Shown here: positions 34,801 to 43,193 of the stretch, piece by piece
How positions within the stretch are numbered: position 1 is the first letter of the stretch
Layout of the letters: the number at the start of each line of letters is the position of its first letter
NCBI GenBank assembly: GCA_963668605.1
Contig: OY764903.1
Coordinates: 2,356,001-2,420,000, forward strand
DNA from: G963668605 sp963668605
GTDB taxonomy: Bacteria; Acidobacteriota; Terriglobia; Bryobacterales; Bryobacteraceae
Direction: 5' to 3'
DNA length: 64,000 nt
Position numbers and translations under genes: made by a program
The notes under the pieces: model-generated
Told to the model about the DNA's origin: nothing
Database searches by the model: none
The model's input: only the letters and a program-made list of their open reading frames with translations

Positions 34801-35092
34801 CGAAGCGGGCCGTCTGGTCCCCTTCCAGTTCAAACTCAGCCTCGTGGATTTTCTTGAAACCAGGCTTCTCACCCACAAATGAATAAGTTCCCGGAGCGAG
34901 ATTTGTGACGGCAAACTCGCCTTCGATCTCCGTGACCGCCGCTCGGATCTCGCCGGTATCTATGTTTTGAATTTGGATCTTGACGCCGGGCAGTGAAGCG
35001 CCGCTCGGGTCCTCGATCGTTCCCACCACAGTCGCTGTTGGTGTCTGGCCATAGGCCAGAGGTGTCAGCATCAGAACCCAAAGTACCCTCAT
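31883..35092 (-). CDS. TonB-dependent receptor with carboxypeptidase-regulatory domain (Oar-like)
   Basis: 1069-residue outer-membrane receptor. A signal peptide (VLWVLMLTPLAYG) is followed by a carboxypeptidase regulatory-like domain (about 20-100; GTIEDPSGASLPGVKIQIQN), a plug domain (about 125-230; EIMEMPLEGRDFNDLTFMVPG) and a 22-strand-type barrel to the terminal Phe (ALKLSF), the usual BAM signal. Oar-like receptors are strongly expanded in Acidobacteria and import large glycans or other polymers. No TonB box of the classical kind is obvious. The ligand is unknown; neighbouring sugar genes make a glycan plausible. Full length by family standards (1000-1200). Confidence 0.95.
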   Translation of the reverse strand: MRVLWVLMLTPLAYGQTPTATVVGTIEDPSGASLPGVKIQIQNIDTGEIRAAVTEIEGEFAVTNLAPGTYSFVGEKPGFKKIHEAEFELEGDQTARFEFKMTVGDVSESMEVRADVPLINTENATRGDVIAKQEIMEMPLEGRDFNDLTFMVPGVNRSAQGASGSALNINGTRSDNTTFLVDGFQNNSMKGGGAQVRPPIDALQEYKLHTSAYQAEYGRLAGGVMSMVLRSGTNQLHGSLFEFLRNDVFDARNFFDAAKTSLRRNQYGATVSGPVYLPKLYNGRNRTFFLFSWESYRQVQGSTRLTAVPTELERAGNFTQSRDTATGKLVSLTDPLSKSAFPGNIIPATRLSTVSKNILPFYPLPNLPGQVNNFRAVSADTDNWRTLLGKVDHRLTDKDSLSVRYVRRVNDTGNPFGGSDSGLFGNRTPTELSLGGVTWTRLWTPTLIHELRVGFSRQKQNAYSIHQGTNWNATLGLPSPASPAAYGFPRITVRDLVAIGNASAQPTVFTTMNLDLGGTLTVVRGKHIWKFGGDVMQMQYYQPTMNNMRGTYNFLGRWTNAPFGDFLLGYLNNATRKTVASDPQLINMNGGLFAQDEWRVNRSVTLNIGLRYEINQPMFERKGRYANFVPELGKIVIASHDALPNMDQAIQQAGLTDKVVFAADVGLPRSLTFTNWNMLAPRFGLAWRPWATTKMVVRGGYGFFYAGSLANNIRGDLADVFPFSTDQTFNRVTSDPNVISFVNPFPEGRGNIAGVTNSFGIQVWQPPQYVQSWNLTIERDIGRSTAIELAYVGSKGTHLGRRYNINQPIRDPALLPGGTGSFPRPYAGINDVQYYAYGSNSNYNAFMATWRRRFAAGFFFRLNYILAKSIDEASQLQGAADGGYGGAQDARNLSLERGRSDFDNLHTVTLNFNYQLPLGRNRWIGGWQLTGSGRAYSGQPFTPQTSNVQLDQGEANRPDRIAFGTVPNPAVEQWFDLSAFPLVPTGSFRMGNSGRNILDGPGLLLINLGAYKNFKLTERLRTQFRWEVFNIANHPNFNLPNVNVNAANGGTITQANNGRSMQFALKLSF

Positions 35093-35349
35093 GACTTTGT
35101 CTCCTGAAACCCCAATTCATGGTGATGCCGTTGGTCGACGGTGTCAATGGTAAAGCGACTGCGATCAGCCGCGTCGCGCGCCCACACCTCATCCCGCTCA
35201 CACTTCAGGGAAGCCCGGGCCCACTCGGCGAGATAGCTGTGGCGTAAGAGGTTCTGGTGCAGCCGCTCCGCTTTGAGAGGCTCCGTTTACTCACGAAGTG
35301 GCACTGGCGACCGCCGGCAAGAGATAGCGCGGCGACGGCCGATATACCG

Positions 35350-38300
35350 TTATGCGACAGGCTCGGCGAGGATCTGTTTAGCGGTCTTCTTGCGGCGGCC
35401 GAACCATTCCTGCAGGCCGGCCATGTATGTGTAGAACACCGGCGTGAGGTAGAGGGTAACAAGTTGCGAGAAGATGAGGCCGCCGACGACAGCGAGGCCG
35501 AGCGGCTGGCGGGCTTCGCCGCCGGCTCCATAGCCTACCGCGATGGGGACCGCGCCGAGCAGGGCGGCCATGGTGGTCATCATAATGGGGCGGAAGCGGA
35601 TGAGGCAGCCCTGATAGATGGCTTCCATCGGGGCCATGCCGCTGCGCTCGGCGTCGAGCGCAAAGTCGATCTGCATAATGGCGTTCTTCTCGACGATGCC
35701 GATCAGCATGATGACGCCGACGAAGGCATAGATGTTTAGGTCCATCTTGAACAGATAGAGGGTCAGCAGCGCACCGAAGCCGGCCGATGGGAGCCCGGAC
35801 AGAATCGTGAGCGGGTGAATGTAGCTCTCGTACAGGATGCCGAGCACGATGTAAACGACCATGATGGCAATGATGAGCAGGACCCACAGGTTGCCCAGCG
35901 AACTCTGGAAAGCTTTGGCTGCGCCCTGGAAACTGGTGCTGATGGAATCCGGCAAGAGCTCGTTGGCGGTCTTCTGAACCTGATCGACCGCAGTGCCGAG
36001 AGAATAGCCGGGCTTTATGTCGAATGAAATGGTCGCCGCGGGGAGCTGTCCGTAGTGATTGATGGATTGCGGGCCGGTCTCCAGCTTGATTTCGGCCAGC
36101 GTGTCGAGCGGTATCAGGCGCCCGAGCGTGTTCTTGAAATAGAGCAGCGAGAGCGCCTTGGGATCCTGTTGGTATTCCGGCTTGAGTTCGAGCAGGACCT
36201 TATACTCATTGATGGGCGAGTAGATCGTGGAGACCCAACGCGGGCCGTAAGCGTCGTAGAGCGAGTTCTCGATCTGCTGGGCGTTCACCTGGACCGCGGC
36301 GGCTTTGTCGCGATCGATCGTGATGTTGACCTGCGGGTTCTTGATGAGCACGTCGCTGGTGACGTCCTGCAATCCGGGCACGTCGCTTAGCTTCTTCTGA
36401 AGTTCCTGGGCGGATTCGTAAAGCACCTTTTTGTCGGGCGACACCATGTTGAATTGGTACAGGCTCTTGGTCACCTGGCCGCCGATGCGGATGGTGGGCG
36501 GATTCTGCAGATAGACCTGCATGCCGGTGATGTTGTCGAGCTTGGGGCGCAGTTCCTTGATGACATCGTTGACGAGAAGTTTGCGCTGGGCGCGCGGCTT
36601 CAGGTGGATTACGAGCTGGCCGAAGTTGGGTCCGCCGAGCGTGGTAGCGGTGGTGCCGCCGATGCTGGAGACAAGCGCATCCACGTTGGGATCCTTGCGT
36701 ACGATGTCCGCGATCACCTGCTGATATTCGACCATCTGCCGGAAGGATGTGCCTTGTTCCGCTTCGGTGATGGCGACCAACTGATCGGTGTCCTGATCGG
36801 GCAGGAAGCCCTTGGGGATCCGGATAAACATGACAACCGTCGCGGCCAGTCCGATGACGAAGAGCGCCATGCCGGCGGGCCGGTAGCGGAGCACGACCTT
36901 GAGCGAGCGGTCATAGACGTTCAGCATTCCGGTAAAGAACGCTTCCGTAACGCGGTAGAACCAGCCGTGCTTCCGCTCCTTAAAAGGCCGTAGGAATCGG
37001 CTGCAGAGCATGGGCGTGAGCGTGACCGAGACGACGCCGGAGATCAAAATAGCCGCGCAGATGGTGACGGCGAATTCCTTGAAGAGCCGGCCGAGGATGC
37101 CGCCAAGGAAGAGAACCGGGATGAAGACGGCGGCGAGGGAGAGCGTCATGGAGACGATAGTGAAACCGATTTCGCGCGAGCCGACGACGGCGGCCTCCAG
37201 CGGCCCCTTCCCCATCTCCATGTGCCGGACGATGTTCTCCAGCATGACGATGGCGTCGTCGACCACGAACCCCGTCGATAGAATGAGAGCCATCATGGAG
37301 AGGTTGTCCAGGCTGTAATCCAGGAGGTACATGACGGCGAAGGTGCCGACGATGGAGAAGGGTAGCGCGAGGCTGGGGATGGTGGTCGCCGAGAGATTGC
37401 GGAGGAAGAGGAAGATGACCATCACGACCAGGCCGAGCGTGAGGAGCATGGTGAACTTCACGTCCTGATAAGACTCGCGGATGGTCTCCGAACGGTCGTA
37501 GAGGATCTTCATGCCGACGGAGGGCGGCAGTTCGGCCTTGAACCGAGGGAGGAGGCCCTTGACGCCGTCGGCGACTTCCACGGTATTCGTACCTGGCTGG
37601 CGTTGAATTCCGAGCACGATGGAGCGCTCTTCGCCGCTGGAGGTGTAGAGCCAGGAGGCGGTTCTCTCGTCTTCGACGCCGTCGATGATGTTTCCGAGTT
37701 CTTCCAAACGCACGGGCGACCCGCGGCGGTAGGCGACGATGAGCGGGCGGTAGGCGGCCGCGCTCATCAACTGTCCGGAAGCCTGGAGGGTAAAAGCGCG
37801 CTGGGGTCCGGTGATGGTGCCGGTGGGCAGGTTGACGTTCCAATTCTTGAGCGCGGTCTCGACTTCGTTCAAGCCCACCTGCTTGGCGGCCATGGCATGC
37901 GGATCCATCTGGATGTGCACGCCGTAGCGCTGGGCGCCGAGCACCTGGACCTGCGCGACGCCCGAGATCATGGAGATGCGCTGGGCAACGCGCGTTTCGG
38001 CGTATTCGTCGAGCGTCCAGAGCGGCATCGTCTTCGACGTCATGGCGATGTAGAGGATGGGCTGGTCAGCCGGGTTGACCTTTGTGAAGGTGGGAGGCGT
38101 GGGCATGCCGGGAGGCAGCATGCGGGAGGACTGTGTGATGGCGGCCTGGACGTCTACCGCGGCGCCATCGAGGTTCCGGCTCAGATCGAACTCGAGGGTG
38201 ATCTGGGTGGAGCCGAGCGAGTTGGTGGACGTCATCGATTGCAAGCCGGCAATCATCGAGAAATTGTTTTCGAGCGGCGTAGCCACGGCGGCGGCCATCG

Positions 38301-38472
38301 TCTCCGGACTTGCGCCGGGGAGTTGGGCGGTTACCAGCAAGGTCGGGAAGTCCACGTTGGGCAGATCACTGACGGGCAGCGAACGGAAGGCGACCAGGCC
38401 GAAGAGGGCTATGGCGGCCATGAGCAGGCTGGTTGCGATGGGGCGATTGATGAAGCCCAGCGACATGTTCAT
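35350..38472 (-). CDS. RND efflux permease (second subunit)
   Basis: 1040-residue inner-membrane RND transporter of the HAE-1 group, proton-driven export. It starts FINRPIATSLLMAAIALFGL, a typical TM1, and shows the TM4 proton-relay region STGFVVDDAIVMLENIVRHME. Two periplasmic porter loops and twelve membrane segments are in the usual order. Its ATG overlaps the stop of the preceding permease gene as ATGA. Two different permeases behind one adaptor recall MdtBC, which forms a heterotrimer; the two here are clearly paralogous and could pair likewise. Substrates unknown. No outer-membrane factor gene is in the operon. A 257-base gap without genes lies upstream of its end. Confidence 0.94.
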   Translation of the reverse strand: MNMSLGFINRPIATSLLMAAIALFGLVAFRSLPVSDLPNVDFPTLLVTAQLPGASPETMAAAVATPLENNFSMIAGLQSMTSTNSLGSTQITLEFDLSRNLDGAAVDVQAAITQSSRMLPPGMPTPPTFTKVNPADQPILYIAMTSKTMPLWTLDEYAETRVAQRISMISGVAQVQVLGAQRYGVHIQMDPHAMAAKQVGLNEVETALKNWNVNLPTGTITGPQRAFTLQASGQLMSAAAYRPLIVAYRRGSPVRLEELGNIIDGVEDERTASWLYTSSGEERSIVLGIQRQPGTNTVEVADGVKGLLPRFKAELPPSVGMKILYDRSETIRESYQDVKFTMLLTLGLVVMVIFLFLRNLSATTIPSLALPFSIVGTFAVMYLLDYSLDNLSMMALILSTGFVVDDAIVMLENIVRHMEMGKGPLEAAVVGSREIGFTIVSMTLSLAAVFIPVLFLGGILGRLFKEFAVTICAAILISGVVSVTLTPMLCSRFLRPFKERKHGWFYRVTEAFFTGMLNVYDRSLKVVLRYRPAGMALFVIGLAATVVMFIRIPKGFLPDQDTDQLVAITEAEQGTSFRQMVEYQQVIADIVRKDPNVDALVSSIGGTTATTLGGPNFGQLVIHLKPRAQRKLLVNDVIKELRPKLDNITGMQVYLQNPPTIRIGGQVTKSLYQFNMVSPDKKVLYESAQELQKKLSDVPGLQDVTSDVLIKNPQVNITIDRDKAAAVQVNAQQIENSLYDAYGPRWVSTIYSPINEYKVLLELKPEYQQDPKALSLLYFKNTLGRLIPLDTLAEIKLETGPQSINHYGQLPAATISFDIKPGYSLGTAVDQVQKTANELLPDSISTSFQGAAKAFQSSLGNLWVLLIIAIMVVYIVLGILYESYIHPLTILSGLPSAGFGALLTLYLFKMDLNIYAFVGVIMLIGIVEKNAIMQIDFALDAERSGMAPMEAIYQGCLIRFRPIMMTTMAALLGAVPIAVGYGAGGEARQPLGLAVVGGLIFSQLVTLYLTPVFYTYMAGLQEWFGRRKKTAKQILAEPVA

Positions 38473-41400
38473 GATTTCGCTCCTGCGAGGCCGCCGGCCA
38501 CGGCTGGCTCAGCGGACTTCCACCTTCGCCAGCGCTCGAGAATACCGGCCATGTAAATGTAGACGACCGGCGTCAAATACAGAGTGATGAGCTGGGAGAA
38601 GAGCAGACCGCCGACAACGGTGAGGCCGAGAGGACGGCGCGCCTCACCGCCGGCGCCCCAACCGAGCGAGATTGGCACAGCGCCTAGGAGTGCGGCCATC
38701 GTCGTCATCATGATCGGCCGGAAGCGGATCAGGCAACCCTGGAAGATGGCTTCCGCCGGGGCCATGTGATCCTTTCTCTCAGCATCCAGAGCGAAATCGA
38801 TTTGCATGATGGCGTTCTTCTTGACGATGCCGATTAGCATGATAAGGCCCACGAAGGAATAAATGTTCAGATCCGATTTGAACAGCATGATCGTCAACAG
38901 AGCGCCGAAGCCGGCCGAGGGGAGGCCGGAGAGAATCGTGATCGGGTGGATGTAACTCTCATAGAGAATGCCGAGCACGATGTAAACGACCAGGATAGCG
39001 ATGAGGAGGAGCAGGCTGAGATTCTTCAGGGAGTCCTGGAAGACCTTGGCCGTACCGGAGAAAGTTGTTGTGATCGTGGACGGAAGGTTCTGGCTGGCGA
39101 CCTCCTGAATCGCGTTCACGGCGTCGCCGAGCGCAACTCCCGGCTTCAGGTTGAAAGAGATGGTGACGGAAGGAAGCTGCCCGGAGTGGCTGATGCTCTG
39201 CGGTCCCGCATCCTGGTTGACTGTGGTGACGGCACTGAGCGGCACCAGGCTGCCGTCGGCTGATTTCAGGTAGATATTTGAAAGCAGGTCGGCGTGCTCC
39301 TGGAACTTATCCTGAACTTCGAGGATCACGCGGAACTGGTTGGAGGGAGCGTAGATGGTGGAGATCCAACTGGGTCCGTAACCGTTGTAGAGCGACGATT
39401 CGATGTCCTGGGCGTTGAGGCCGAGGGTGGCGGCCCGGTCGCGGTCGATGACGAGGTTGACGCGCGGACTCTTGATCTGCAGATCCGTAGTGACGTCCTG
39501 GATCATGGGGAGGCGGGCGATAAGTTTTTCGAGGCGTTGCGACTCGCGATGCACCTCGGCGGTGTCGGGGCCCTGCACCGTGAAGTCGAAGGAACTCTTG
39601 GAAGAATGGCCGCCGACGCGAATGGCAGGCGGGAGACTGGCGAAGGCGCGGATGCCGGGGAATCCGCCAAGTTTCGGACGGAGCTGTTCCACCACCTGGG
39701 CCGCGGTCAGCGAACGCTGGGCGCGCGGCTTGAGCTGAACGTACATGCGGCTCGTGTTGGCGGTGGAGCTGTAGCTGCCGCCGCCGACGCTGGACAGGAA
39801 CCCGTCGACGCTTGGATCCTGGGCGAGCACGTTGTTAACTCGCATCTGCAGCTCCCGCATTCTCATGTAGGACGTGCCTTGGGCCACTTCGGTGGTCACG
39901 TAGATCTGGTCATTGTCAGTGTCCGGAATGAAACCCTTGGGGACCTTGATGTAGAGCCAGACCGTTGAACCGAAAACGATGACGAAGACGGCGAGCATCA
40001 CCGGACGATGGCGGAGCACCCAGTGCAGGCTGAGCTCATAGACCCGCAAAATGCCCTGGAAGAAGCGCTCGGTGACGCGATAAAAGAGGCTCCTGCGGCC
40101 TGTCTCGATCTGGCGCAGGAAACGGCTGGCCAGCATCGGGGTGAGGGAGATGGAGACCATGCCCGAGATCAGGATGGCGGTGCAGATGGTGATGGCGAAT
40201 TCGCGGAAGAGCCGGCCGAGAATGCCTCCCATGAAAAGGACCGGGATGAACACAGCGGCCAGCGACAGCGTCATGGAAAGAATAGTGAAGCCTATCTCAC
40301 GCGAGCCTTTGAAGGCCGCCTCCATCGGCGTATCACCCTTCTCCATGTGGCGCACGATATTTTCGAGCATCACGATCGCGTCGTCGACGACGAAGCCGAC
40401 CGAGAGGATCAGAGCCATCAGCGAGAGGTTGTCCAGGCTGTAATCCATCATGTACATGACGGAGAAGGTTCCGACCACGGAGAAAGGCAGCGCCATGCTG
40501 GGAATGAGCGTGGCCGAGACGTTTCGCAGGAAGAGGAAGATTACCAGGATAACCAGACAAAGAGTTGTCAGCATCGTCTTCTTCGTATCCCGGAACGATT
40601 CGCGGATATTCTTGGAACGGTCGCTGCGAATATCGAGATCGACCGCGGGCGGCAGTTGCGACCGGAAAAAAGGCAGAAGACGCTTGACCTCGTCGCAAAC
40701 ATCGATGACATTGCTGCCGGGCTGGCGCATGACCATCAGGTTGATGGCCCGCCGGTAGCCCTGGTCCTTGGTGTAAGTCCAGGAGATGGTGCGTTCGTCC
40801 TCGACGCTGTCTTTGACGTCCGCCAGATCGCCCAGGCGAACGGGGGTTCCATTGCGCCAGGCGACCACCATCGGGCGGTAGTCCTCGGCGTCCATCAACT
40901 GCCCGTTGGTTTCCACGTTAAAGGCCTGGCGGGCGCCGTTCAGAGCGCCCGTGGGCAGGTTGACGTTCCAGTTTTTGACTGCGGCGGCGACTTCGTTGAT
41001 TCCGATCCCGCGGGCGGCCAGGCGATTGGGATCCAGCTTGATGTGAACGGCGTACTTCTGAGAGCCCATGACGGACACCTGGGCGACTCCGCTGACCATT
41101 GAGATGCGCTGGGCGATGAACTGCTCGGCATACTCGTCCAGTTGCGGCAACGGCATCGTCTTGGATGTCACGGTGAGGAAGATGATGGGCGAGTCGCCCG
41201 GATTCACCTTGCGGAACGAGGGCGGACTGGGCATGCCCGGCGGGAGCAGGGGCATGGCCGCGGCAATGGCCGTCTGGACGTCCACGGCTGCCCCGTCGAG
41301 CTTGCGGCCGAGGTCGAATTGAAGAGTGATCGACGTGCTGCCTAGCCCGCTCGTGGAGGTCATCGAATCGAGTCCGGCGATGCCGGTGAACTGCCGTTCG

Positions 41401-41600
41401 AGCGGCGTGGCAACGGCGGAGGCCATGGTAGAGGGGTCGGCGCCGGGCAGGCTGGCCGAAACGGTCAGGGTCGGATAGTCTACATTCGGAAGATCGCTGA
41501 CCGGGAGCGCGCGATAGGCGATGATGCCAAACAGCGCGATCCCCAGCATAAGCAGGCTGGTCGCGATCGGTCGCCGGATGAAGATGTCCGAGAGATTCAC
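38469..41600 (-). CDS. RND efflux permease (first subunit)
   Basis: 1043-residue RND permease of the HAE-1 group, same architecture as the next gene: TM1 FIRRPIATSLLMLGIALFGI, TM4 region SVGFVVDDAIVMLENIVRHME, and the C-terminal GLTVVGGLLFSQLITLYLTP. The start is GTG at 41600, twelve bases after the adaptor gene's stop. The stop overlaps the second permease start by four bases, so both are made in fixed ratio, as in MdtBC-type heteromeric pumps. It lacks any fused domain. The Lys and Arg residues of TM10 were not traced. Confidence 0.94.
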   Translation of the reverse strand: MNLSDIFIRRPIATSLLMLGIALFGIIAYRALPVSDLPNVDYPTLTVSASLPGADPSTMASAVATPLERQFTGIAGLDSMTSTSGLGSTSITLQFDLGRKLDGAAVDVQTAIAAAMPLLPPGMPSPPSFRKVNPGDSPIIFLTVTSKTMPLPQLDEYAEQFIAQRISMVSGVAQVSVMGSQKYAVHIKLDPNRLAARGIGINEVAAAVKNWNVNLPTGALNGARQAFNVETNGQLMDAEDYRPMVVAWRNGTPVRLGDLADVKDSVEDERTISWTYTKDQGYRRAINLMVMRQPGSNVIDVCDEVKRLLPFFRSQLPPAVDLDIRSDRSKNIRESFRDTKKTMLTTLCLVILVIFLFLRNVSATLIPSMALPFSVVGTFSVMYMMDYSLDNLSLMALILSVGFVVDDAIVMLENIVRHMEKGDTPMEAAFKGSREIGFTILSMTLSLAAVFIPVLFMGGILGRLFREFAITICTAILISGMVSISLTPMLASRFLRQIETGRRSLFYRVTERFFQGILRVYELSLHWVLRHRPVMLAVFVIVFGSTVWLYIKVPKGFIPDTDNDQIYVTTEVAQGTSYMRMRELQMRVNNVLAQDPSVDGFLSSVGGGSYSSTANTSRMYVQLKPRAQRSLTAAQVVEQLRPKLGGFPGIRAFASLPPAIRVGGHSSKSSFDFTVQGPDTAEVHRESQRLEKLIARLPMIQDVTTDLQIKSPRVNLVIDRDRAATLGLNAQDIESSLYNGYGPSWISTIYAPSNQFRVILEVQDKFQEHADLLSNIYLKSADGSLVPLSAVTTVNQDAGPQSISHSGQLPSVTISFNLKPGVALGDAVNAIQEVASQNLPSTITTTFSGTAKVFQDSLKNLSLLLLIAILVVYIVLGILYESYIHPITILSGLPSAGFGALLTIMLFKSDLNIYSFVGLIMLIGIVKKNAIMQIDFALDAERKDHMAPAEAIFQGCLIRFRPIMMTTMAALLGAVPISLGWGAGGEARRPLGLTVVGGLLFSQLITLYLTPVVYIYMAGILERWRRWKSAEPAVAGGLAGAKS

Positions 41601-41612
41601 GCTTACGACTCG

Positions 41613-42857
41613 CTACTCGGCTGGTTTGCCTTTGCCTTCGCCTTTACCCTGGCCGCCGCGGCCACCGCGGGCCATGATGCGAGCGCCGGGAGAGAGGCGT
41701 AATTGCCCTTCGGTGACGACGGTGTCACCGGCAGCCAAACCCTTCGCAATGACAAGCTCTTCGCCGATCCGGGCGCCGGTTACGACGGGGCGGGACTCGA
41801 CCGTCTTGTCGGCCTTGACGAGGAACACAAAAGGCCCGTCCTGGCCCGACTGGACGGCCTGATTCGGGACCACGAGCGCGTCTCGCTCTGTCGTTAGCCT
41901 CAGAACAACGCGGACAAACTGGCCGGGCCAGAGAGCGTGGTCGGCGTTGGGGAACGTACCCTTCATCTTGATGGTGCCCGTGGTTGCATCGACGGCATTG
42001 TCGATGAAGGTCAGCACGCCGGTTTCCTTCGCGACGGTGCTGTCCTGGGGCGCGGCGATCACCGGCAATCTACCCAGCGCCATGTACTTTTTGACGGGCG
42101 CCAATTGCGACTCCGGCACCGCGAAAGTGACGTAGATCGGTTCTACCTGGTTGATCGTGACCAAGTCCATGCTGTTGGGCGTCACGAGGTTGCCGAGTTT
42201 GATCATCAGATTGCCGGTGCGGCCGTTGATCGGCGAGCGGATGTCGGTGTAGCTCAACTGTACGCGGATGTTTTCGACCGCTGCGCTGGTGGCGTTGATT
42301 TCCGCTTTCGCGCTTTCGATAGTGGCGCGGTCTGCGGCGAGCGTGCCGGCCGTGGCATCGGCGGCCGCCTGCGACGACTCGCCCTGGTCCTTGGACATGA
42401 TGCCCTGCTTGACGAGGTTTGCGACGCGTTGGGCCTGCGATTCCAAATAGTGCGCCTGCGCGGTATCCCTCACCAGGTTCGCCTCGGCTTGGCCGAGCAT
42501 CGCTCGAGCCTTGGCGATATTGGCTTCGGCCTGGCTTAACTGGGCCTGTAGAGGACGCGGATCGATATTGAAGAGCAGGTCGCCCTTCCTGACGAAATCG
42601 CCCTCCTTGAAGTGGACCTTGATGAGTTCGCCGCCGATCTGGGCTTTGGCGGTGATAGTGGAGAGAGCCTCCACGTTGCCGATGACCGAGATCTCGACGG
42701 GTACATCCTTTTGGACGACAGTGGCGAGCGTGACCGGTACGGCCATGTCGCCCTTCTTGCCCCCGCCCTTTGTGGAGGTGGCTTCGGCGCCGCGCGAACA
42801 ACCGAACAGGAAAAGGGAGATAGCCAGCGTCAATGCGGCGGCTACTGATTTTCTCAT
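41613..42857 (-). CDS. RND efflux periplasmic adaptor (membrane fusion protein), lipoprotein
   Basis: 414-residue adaptor linking RND permeases with an outer-membrane channel. A lipoprotein signal (AAALTLAISLFLFGC) anchors it to the inner membrane. The order is beta-barrel/lipoyl half (VPVEISVIGNVEALSTITAKAQIGG), helical hairpin (about 95-185, Ala/Glu/Gln rich) and the second lipoyl half and barrel (SYTDIRSPINGRTG). The tail ends in a Gly/Lys-rich run. I use the ATG at 42857; an ATG at 42881 would add eight residues. First gene of the adaptor-permease-permease operon. A TolC-type partner must be encoded elsewhere. Confidence 0.93.
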   Translation of the reverse strand: MRKSVAAALTLAISLFLFGCSRGAEATSTKGGGKKGDMAVPVTLATVVQKDVPVEISVIGNVEALSTITAKAQIGGELIKVHFKEGDFVRKGDLLFNIDPRPLQAQLSQAEANIAKARAMLGQAEANLVRDTAQAHYLESQAQRVANLVKQGIMSKDQGESSQAAADATAGTLAADRATIESAKAEINATSAAVENIRVQLSYTDIRSPINGRTGNLMIKLGNLVTPNSMDLVTINQVEPIYVTFAVPESQLAPVKKYMALGRLPVIAAPQDSTVAKETGVLTFIDNAVDATTGTIKMKGTFPNADHALWPGQFVRVVLRLTTERDALVVPNQAVQSGQDGPFVFLVKADKTVESRPVVTGARIGEELVIAKGLAAGDTVVTEGQLRLSPGARIMARGGRGGQGKGEGKGKPAE

Positions 42858-43193
42858 GATGCAGGCACGAATTGAAGACATATTGGCAGCGCGCTTCTTC
42901 CCAGCGTGACCGGGCGTGAGTCCCGTTACAAACCTTATTCAGAATTGGCGCGGACAAAGCCCTAAAGGTTACTCCCGCGCGAAGTTAACATCTCGCACGA
43001 AAGTCGTAATAGACGCAGACACGTCGATCCGCCGGAACCGCAAACGGTACCGAGCGCAAGCGACCGGAGGCGATCCGTTCAGCGTCATCAATGCGAGCCG
43101 CCTCTGGACCCTCAACTCCGCTACTGCAAGCGCAGAAGACCCGCTGACGGCTTGTGCCCGCTGGACCCGTGTTAGCACAAACAACCGCTCCAC
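42858..43193. other. 336-base gap with one arm of the palindromic repeat
   Basis: No supported gene. At 43042-43071 there is one arm of the dispersed repeat (AACGGTACCGAGCGCAAGCG followed by ACCGGAGGCG), without the partner arm. The gap contains the upstream region of the pump operon, where I see no convincing promoter. Confidence 0.7.

Noticed and set aside
15871..41615. Shared 13-mer TAGCGAGTCGTAA upstream of the starts at 15868 and 41600 (minus strand)
   Set aside because: Only two occurrences, one crossing a stop codon; too little to call an element.
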